Source of the DNA: Chlorokybus atmophyticus
Taxonomy: Eukaryota; Streptophyta; Chlorokybophyceae; Chlorokybales; Chlorokybaceae
Length of the DNA stretch: 64,000 bases
Assembly (NCBI GenBank): GCA_009103225.1
Contig: RHPI01002656.1
Location: forward strand, 136,096-200,095
Direction of reading: 5' to 3'
Shown here: positions 59,101-64,000 of the stretch, in pieces
Numbering within the stretch: the stretch's first letter is position 1
Layout of the letters: every line of letters starts with the position of its first letter
Position numbers and translations under genes: made by a program
The notes under the pieces: model-generated
Database searches by the model: none
What the model was told of the DNA's origin: nothing
The model's input: only the letters and a program-made list of their open reading frames with translations

Positions 59101-61692
59101 TGCTTCGTCCAGTATTAAGATAGCGAGGTCCTCCAGGCCGACGGACGCGGTGTTGTGCAGGTGGTCTATCATGCGCCCTGGCGTGGCCACCACGATGTCC
59201 GGCTGAGTGCGCAGAGCAGCCTCTTGCGCCTGCATGCAACCACTAAAGAATGTAGTGGCCTGGCCTGGCCAAGGCCTCGACTCACAACACGATTCACACG
59301 CACACGAAAAACCATGATCAACAGGGGGAGTGACCCACCTCCTCACCTTGACGGAGAGGCCCCCCACAATCAAACAAGCACGAACATCTGTAAACTGCGC
59401 CAGCTTCTGTATCATCCCATGCACCTGAGAAGTAACATGTTCAGTGGTTGGCGTGTAAGGTGTGTGACTTGGAATTTTGTGTTGAATCCAAGAGCTGTAT
59501 GTGATGTAAAGGAAGTACAACAGCTGCTGCACCTGCACGGCGAGCTCACGAGTGGGCGTAAGCACGACGGCCCGCACGGCCGGCACGCGTTTGGGTCGGT
59601 AGAGGAGGCGCTCGAGCATGGGCAGTGCAAAGGCGGCGGTCTTGCCCCCTCCCGTGATGGCGCTCCCGCACACGTCGCGGCCCGACAGCGCAAGCGGGAT
59701 GCAGGCAGCCTGGATGGGCGTTGGAATGCCGTAACCTAAGAAGCAAACAACAAGTGCACGTTCGAGTCTGCCACACACACAATATACGTATACGATGTGG
59801 ACACGTGCAAATAAGCCAAGATGTTTAAACCTTGCATGCCCTCATGCAGGTGCAATGTAGACACTTCAAGATGGATACACAACTATCTACCCGAGTGCTG
59901 CGCAAGCACTGGCATGTGATATGTTGCTCTGAAAATTGCCATTTGCCAACAGATCCACTCTCTGACCACTTGTACTTACCAAGCGCAGTGCATGCTTTCA
60001 GCAGCGGGCGAGACAAGTGAAGCTCATTGAATGACTTTGCTGAGAACTGAACACCGTCCGGAGTGGAGAAGAAGGCTGCCGGCTTGCTGTTGGCCTTTCC
60101 CTTAACCTTTGTTGCTGGCTTACCGTTTGCCTGACAGAGGGGAGAACAACAAATTGTGTGAGTATTGATCAATGACTGTGCTGTCTACTGGCACTCGCGG
60201 ACACGACTAAAGTGTCTGCTGTGTGACAATGACGATAGACACTACTACATAGCTGAGTGAAGCTATGGTTGTGTAACTAAAACAGCTTGTAACAGACCCC
60301 AACGCACCAATGGACGTGTGCCGAAGTTCTCTTCTTCATCATCAGACAAGGGGCGCGTGCTGGCACCCAAACTCCTCTCAGCTCTTTCTTCAAGCTCGCT
60401 TGCGCTGCTCTCCTCCTCATCGGCTGCATCGTCGTCATCATCTTGCATGCAGTTGCCGGCGTTGGCTGCAGCTGCAGCCTCTGGCAAACAGAAGGGCCCA
60501 AAGAGTGAGAGTCGTGGCTACACGTCGAACCGCAACAGGCAGTCCCGATATGACACAGACTGTGGATGATACCTGCTCTGGCGATGTTCACATCGTCAAC
60601 ATCAGAAGCATCTTCCACCTCACCGTTCGTGTCCAGTTCAGAAGCGTCATCGCTCTCATCACCGTAGATGACTTGCTGTTCTTTTTCAACAGGCCTGCTT
60701 GTACTTTTGTGCTTGCTCTGGGCATAGCAATAAGGCGTGAGGATCCTACTACTGCACCAGACACTAGAAGACGAGACTGTGAGCGCGAAGTGAGCAACGT
60801 GCCGTTCTACACATGCACACTGTAAAGAAGCTTGTTGGTACAATGCTGAACCCTTGCTCACATTGGTGAGAGTGAGGAAACTGAGACACAATTTTCAAAT
60901 ACCAGCTGCGTATCCCAATGCCGCACGTCGCAAGTGCAATAATTGTATGTAAAGGACAAAAACACACGACCAACTGCATACCAGTCGTGTGCGCTGAGCC
61001 TTTATTTTCGCATCCAGCGTCGTGGTCTTCTGCTCCTTGTGCTCCTGCTCCAGCAACCCCTTCGCCTCCGCAAACTCCCATGGCACCTGGAAGCATGTTG
61101 GTGAGATATATGAACAGCAACCTGCTGGCTCCATGACCTGGAGAAGCGTGGTGACACAAACACTTGTACAAAGAGCCAGATACACAGAGACAACTCCCAA
61201 GTGATGGTGCATGAGTGATAAGCTGTCAATTTCAGTGTGGTTGCTGGCACGGTCTCATAGTCGACACAAAGGCTTTGAGGCATTCCACTACAATAATTTG
61301 GTATTAAGGTAACGACAAGAATCCACAAGTGCCTAGTCGTGGTTTACCATGGCTAGCCGGCAAATGTGTAAGCAGGATACCTGTTGATATTCACACAATT
61401 GCCGGCTAGCCGTGACAAACATAGTGCGCTTGTCTACAACTCTGAGTGGTGCTGGCTCGTGTTTGACAAGTTACAGACAACACAAGCACGTAGTGCACTA
61501 CGTGCTTGTGTTAATTGAAATACTGCATACTCAGTTTGCTAGTTGTTTTGTATCATTGAGCGCTAACACATTGAGTAGTGCGGCGTCACTTTGTAGCCGC
61601 CAGTGGCAACCAATGCCCATTACAACGTCCCCTACCTGTGGCCCCGAGGAGCCGAGCTCGTCCCCTGCGTCGAAGCTGAACTCAGGGTTCAT
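56176..61692 (-). CDS. DEAD-box ATP-dependent RNA helicase, DRS1/DDX27 family
   Basis: Seventeen exons in phase: 61692-61636, 61086-60982, 60717-60573, 60480-60308, 60130-59980, 59735-59533, 59424-59347, 59229-59056, 58833-58589, 58484-58397, 58305-58166, 57928-57832, 57649-57521, 57432-57298, 57196-57095, 56953-56768, 56535-56176; about 855 aa. A short N-terminus (MNPEFSFD) and an acidic stretch precede the helicase core. Motifs: Q motif [20 protein letters not shown] with [14 protein letters not shown]; Ia [53 protein letters not shown]. The C-terminus is Lys-rich ([24 protein letters not shown]). Drs1/DDX27 act in nucleolar 60S ribosome assembly. Motif I has Gly where most have Ser (TGSGKT). 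The exact C-terminus is uncertain: the last frame runs to a stop at 56176, but FKSKAKY resembles a splice point. Confidence 0.93.
61351..61411. repeat. Inverted repeat with 13-bp arms in DRS1 intron 1
   Basis: GGCTAGCCGGCAA (61351-61363) and TTGCCGGCTAGCC (61399-61411) are exact reverse complements, with a further TGTGT/ACACA pairing inside. Confidence 0.8.
61479..61512. repeat. Perfect 34-bp palindrome in DRS1 intron 1
   Basis: Two 17-bp arms meet at TGCA with no loop and no mismatch. Confidence 0.9.
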
Positions 61693-63553
61693 GGCATACC
61701 ACCGTCAAACCGCCGCAACCTGCTCTCACCACCACCGCCGCCGCCGCCGCCGCCGCCGCCGCTTCAAAGCGACTCACTGCATTCACTGAAACTGCGTGCA
61801 CTCATTCGCGAGTTCAGTGCTGTCAACTCGCTTTTGTGATCGCAGTGATCCAGTGGCTTCTGAATCAGCGGCGGCGGTGTCCTGGAGGGTGGCCGTGCTG
61901 TTGTGGGGCAGCTGGGTGTATGCTTGGTGATGTTGGGTCGTTGCATTGCGCATCGTCATCGTCGTCGGCGCTGCCATCGGAGCTTGACATTTCCTTACCC
62001 AAGTGGGCCGCCAGCCTGCCAGGTCTCAAATGGGAGGAGGGTGCATGCAGCACTAGAGCATGCTGTCCAGGCTAGGTCTAGGCCTAGTGGAACAGAAGAG
62101 ATAGGTTGTGGGGGCAGGGGGAAGGTTTTCGTGGTTTCGTGGTTTCGTGGTTTTTCCTTTTACACCACCTCTCCACTTAACATAGTATGCGGCTGCATTG
62201 AGTGCATGAAACTGCACATCCAACACGCTGATATGTTTGGTGCAGTGCCATTCTTGTATGCAGAGAGGCTCAGCTAGAGTACTGTGTGCACTGTCATGTA
62301 CTGGCATACAGGCACCGACCATGCGCGAATGCATGAGACATGCACATGCATGATCATGCCGCAACCACTGCACCGTGAAGTCCGTACGCTTTGACGCAGC
62401 AACACGTAGAACTTAGCACTAACAACATGCACACGCAATCGTGTCTACACTCAGCAGGTTGCATGTGCGCTGCAAGCGGTACTGCTGACAGTGCCAAGCG
62501 CCATACGCGTGTGGTCAGCAGAACATGCACCCTGACTGCCATAGCAGCTGCATGCTTAGTTGTGAGCTCAGCGATGCTGATGAAAGCGTTCTCAATAACA
62601 CAACATGCACGCACACGACGGCTGTTGGCAAGCAGCTTGCTAACTTCCATCATTACAGCAGCACGCTACGTGCCGCCAATCACAAACCCACACTGTTAAT
62701 GTCCGCGCAGGGATGAGTCAGCTTGGAATGCTACCTTGTTTTTGATGCTTTTAATTGGCTTGGTTGTTGGGATGCATTGCAGGCATAACACACATGCACT
62801 TGGGCCAATTAGACACAACAATCTTGTGAATGGCCACAACCAATTACGGCGTGTGTGTTGGCTTGAAGAGCATGCAAGCCCAAATTTGTTGTTGACTGCC
62901 AAACGCTCTTTGACGATGTAATGTTTGGACTTGACGCTTGCCGGAGAGTTTTAAAGTTGCACAAGTGTACACACCGATTGACGTCAAAGGACCATGAATG
63001 GTCCGTACCCTCGGACCGGGATTTTCCCCTGCTAAGTGAACTCCATGGACCATGTCTGGTCGGACTGTCAATGACAGTCCGACCAAACATGGTCCAAACC
63101 TCACGTGAACGGTACCAAGTTTTCCATGGGTCGCATCATGTTTAAGCCGGCCGGTTTCCGGTCACGTCAGGACCAGGTACGAGCCAGCCAGCGGACCAGG
63201 GACTTAATCATGTCTGAAAATGTACTTAACAGTTACTAGTGCGTCATCCTGTGGCACAATCATGGGCGACAAGACATAAATTTTGCCACGCATAATGTAC
63301 GCATTTGTAGTCAATTGTTGCGCATTCTTGGGTTATCATATGTGAAATTATTATCATATGCAAGGATACAATATGCGATAAGAGGATCATTACTATCAAG
63401 GCTGTTAATGGATATATTTGGCTGCTTTAAATGTTTCACATGTCATTTCAACAATACAGAATTATACTTGATGTCAGCATGAATACATCATGTATCACAA
63501 ATGTGCATTGAGATAGATACATATTTACAGCGTTACCTATACACGAATCCACC
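61693..63553. other. Spacer upstream of DRS1, with foldback repeat
   Basis: A (CGG)n run lies at 61735-61761. A minus frame upstream (MSSSDGSADDDDDAQCND, start near 61999) could be an alternative N-terminus of DRS1, but I cannot show a join. The stretch 62050-63000 has no supported gene. From 63200 the DNA is AT-rich and probably belongs to the 3' part of the helicase element. Confidence 0.4.
63046..63096. repeat. 51-bp inverted repeat, 25-bp arms
   Basis: Arms 63046-63070 and 63072-63096 pair with one mismatch around a single central A. Related GGACC/GGTCC words flank it, suggesting a foldback element remnant. Confidence 0.85.
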
Positions 63554-64000
63554 TCAAGCATCGCAAGACAAACTTTCTGTATACACAAAGTTCTTTGTGT
63601 ACACCATTGTGGGCTCGACTCTCTTTTGCTGCACGTTACTGGTCGCCAGTACGCGCACTCCCGCTCTACCACCAACGCGCGACAACGCCACATACAGCTG
63701 ACCGTGTGTGAATACAGGCTCAGGCATGTAGACTCCCACCTTGCGCAGAGTCTGGCCTTGAGACGTGTTGATGGTCATGGCGAAAGCTGCACGTATTGGA
63801 AATTGTCTGCGCCTCAGCGTAAACGGCATACCCTCCACATTTGAGGGCGTGATCATTAGTCGACGGATGAAGACTCTTCTGCCTTGAGCTGGTCGCGTAG
63901 CCACTTCAGCATAGATCACATGCTGCATGAGGCCTTTGCAAATGAGACGCGTGCCGTTCGCCATCCCATCAGTCATATTTCGCAGCAATATAACCGGGCT
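63554..64000 (-). mobile_element. 3' end of a PIF1/Helitron-type DNA helicase gene (5' part off window)
   Basis: An intronless minus-strand frame enters from the right edge and ends at 63554. It reads [20 protein letters not shown], then [60 protein letters not shown] and [17 protein letters not shown]. These are the C-terminal motifs (including INTSQGQTL and [11 protein letters not shown]) of PIF1-like helicases, in the form typical of eukaryotic Helitron transposons. A short tail of about 25 residues follows. I see no certain Helitron 3' terminus; a CTAGT near 63236 has only a weak hairpin before it. Host PIF1 is less likely given the wording. Confidence 0.8.

Overview
This is a window of nuclear DNA from a eukaryote. 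Genes are split into many short exons (often 60-250 bp) by GT-AG introns rich in TG/CA tracts. They sit on both strands, with more AT-rich spacers between them. The gene set points to a green-lineage alga: a plant-type bifunctional 6-phosphofructo-2-kinase/fructose-2,6-bisphosphatase with an N-terminal starch-binding domain, a DEMETER-type DNA glycosylase, plastid and cytosolic type II peroxiredoxins, a JMJ31-like JmjC protein, an ASHR1-like SET/MYND protein and a DUR3 urea transporter. A probable selenoprotein argues against land plants. All of this is by recognition of conserved motifs; no search was run. Exons were placed by hand from splice sites, reading frame and family conservation, and exon phases were checked to agree except where stated.

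Layout. 36-2031 (-) JMJ31-like JmjC oxygenase, running off the left edge. 3013-6659 (-) ASHR1/SMYD-like methyltransferase. 6784-7737 (+) small coiled-coil protein. 7738-11857 mostly non-coding, with a dispersed repeat and an AT-rich block. About 11858-17358 (+) DEMETER-like glycosylase with an extra C-terminal cysteine/tryptophan domain; a broken inverted copy of one of its exons lies at 19010-19165. 19576-20554 (+) DUF3253 protein with an in-frame TGA and a SECIS-like hairpin in its 3' UTR. 21305-25683 (-) hnRNP Q/R-like protein. 25856-28437 (+) LENG8/THP3-like SAC3 family protein. 29566-32755 (+) VID27. 33870-34141 a MITE-like element. 35350-38454 (+) DUR3. 39765-42004 (-) BTB-BACK-MATH protein. 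43684-49136 (-) F2KP. 51405-52874 (-) and 53862-55119 (+) head-to-head type II peroxiredoxins. 56176-61692 (-) DRS1/DDX27 DEAD-box helicase. 63554-64000 (-) 3' end of a PIF1/Helitron-type helicase.

Most genes are unrelated housekeeping genes: RNA processing (hnRNP, SAC3, DRS1), chromatin and DNA methylation (JmjC, SET/MYND, DEMETER), redox (two Prx, the DUF3253 protein), sugar-phosphate signalling (F2KP) and urea uptake (DUR3). Several pairs are divergent with short shared promoters (SMYD/coiled-coil, hnRNP/LENG8, the two Prx).

The strongest candidate for something undescribed is the DUF3253 gene. Its reading frame passes through TGA exactly where I recall the family having a cysteine before Pro-Ser-Glu, and a form-2 SECIS-like stem-loop follows the stop codon. 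Other notable points are an hnRNP Q-like protein whose N-terminal NURR-type domain appears C-terminal to the RRMs, an intron bounded by 21-bp direct repeats, an 18-nt exon carrying a catalytic cysteine, and several near-perfect inverted repeats inside introns.
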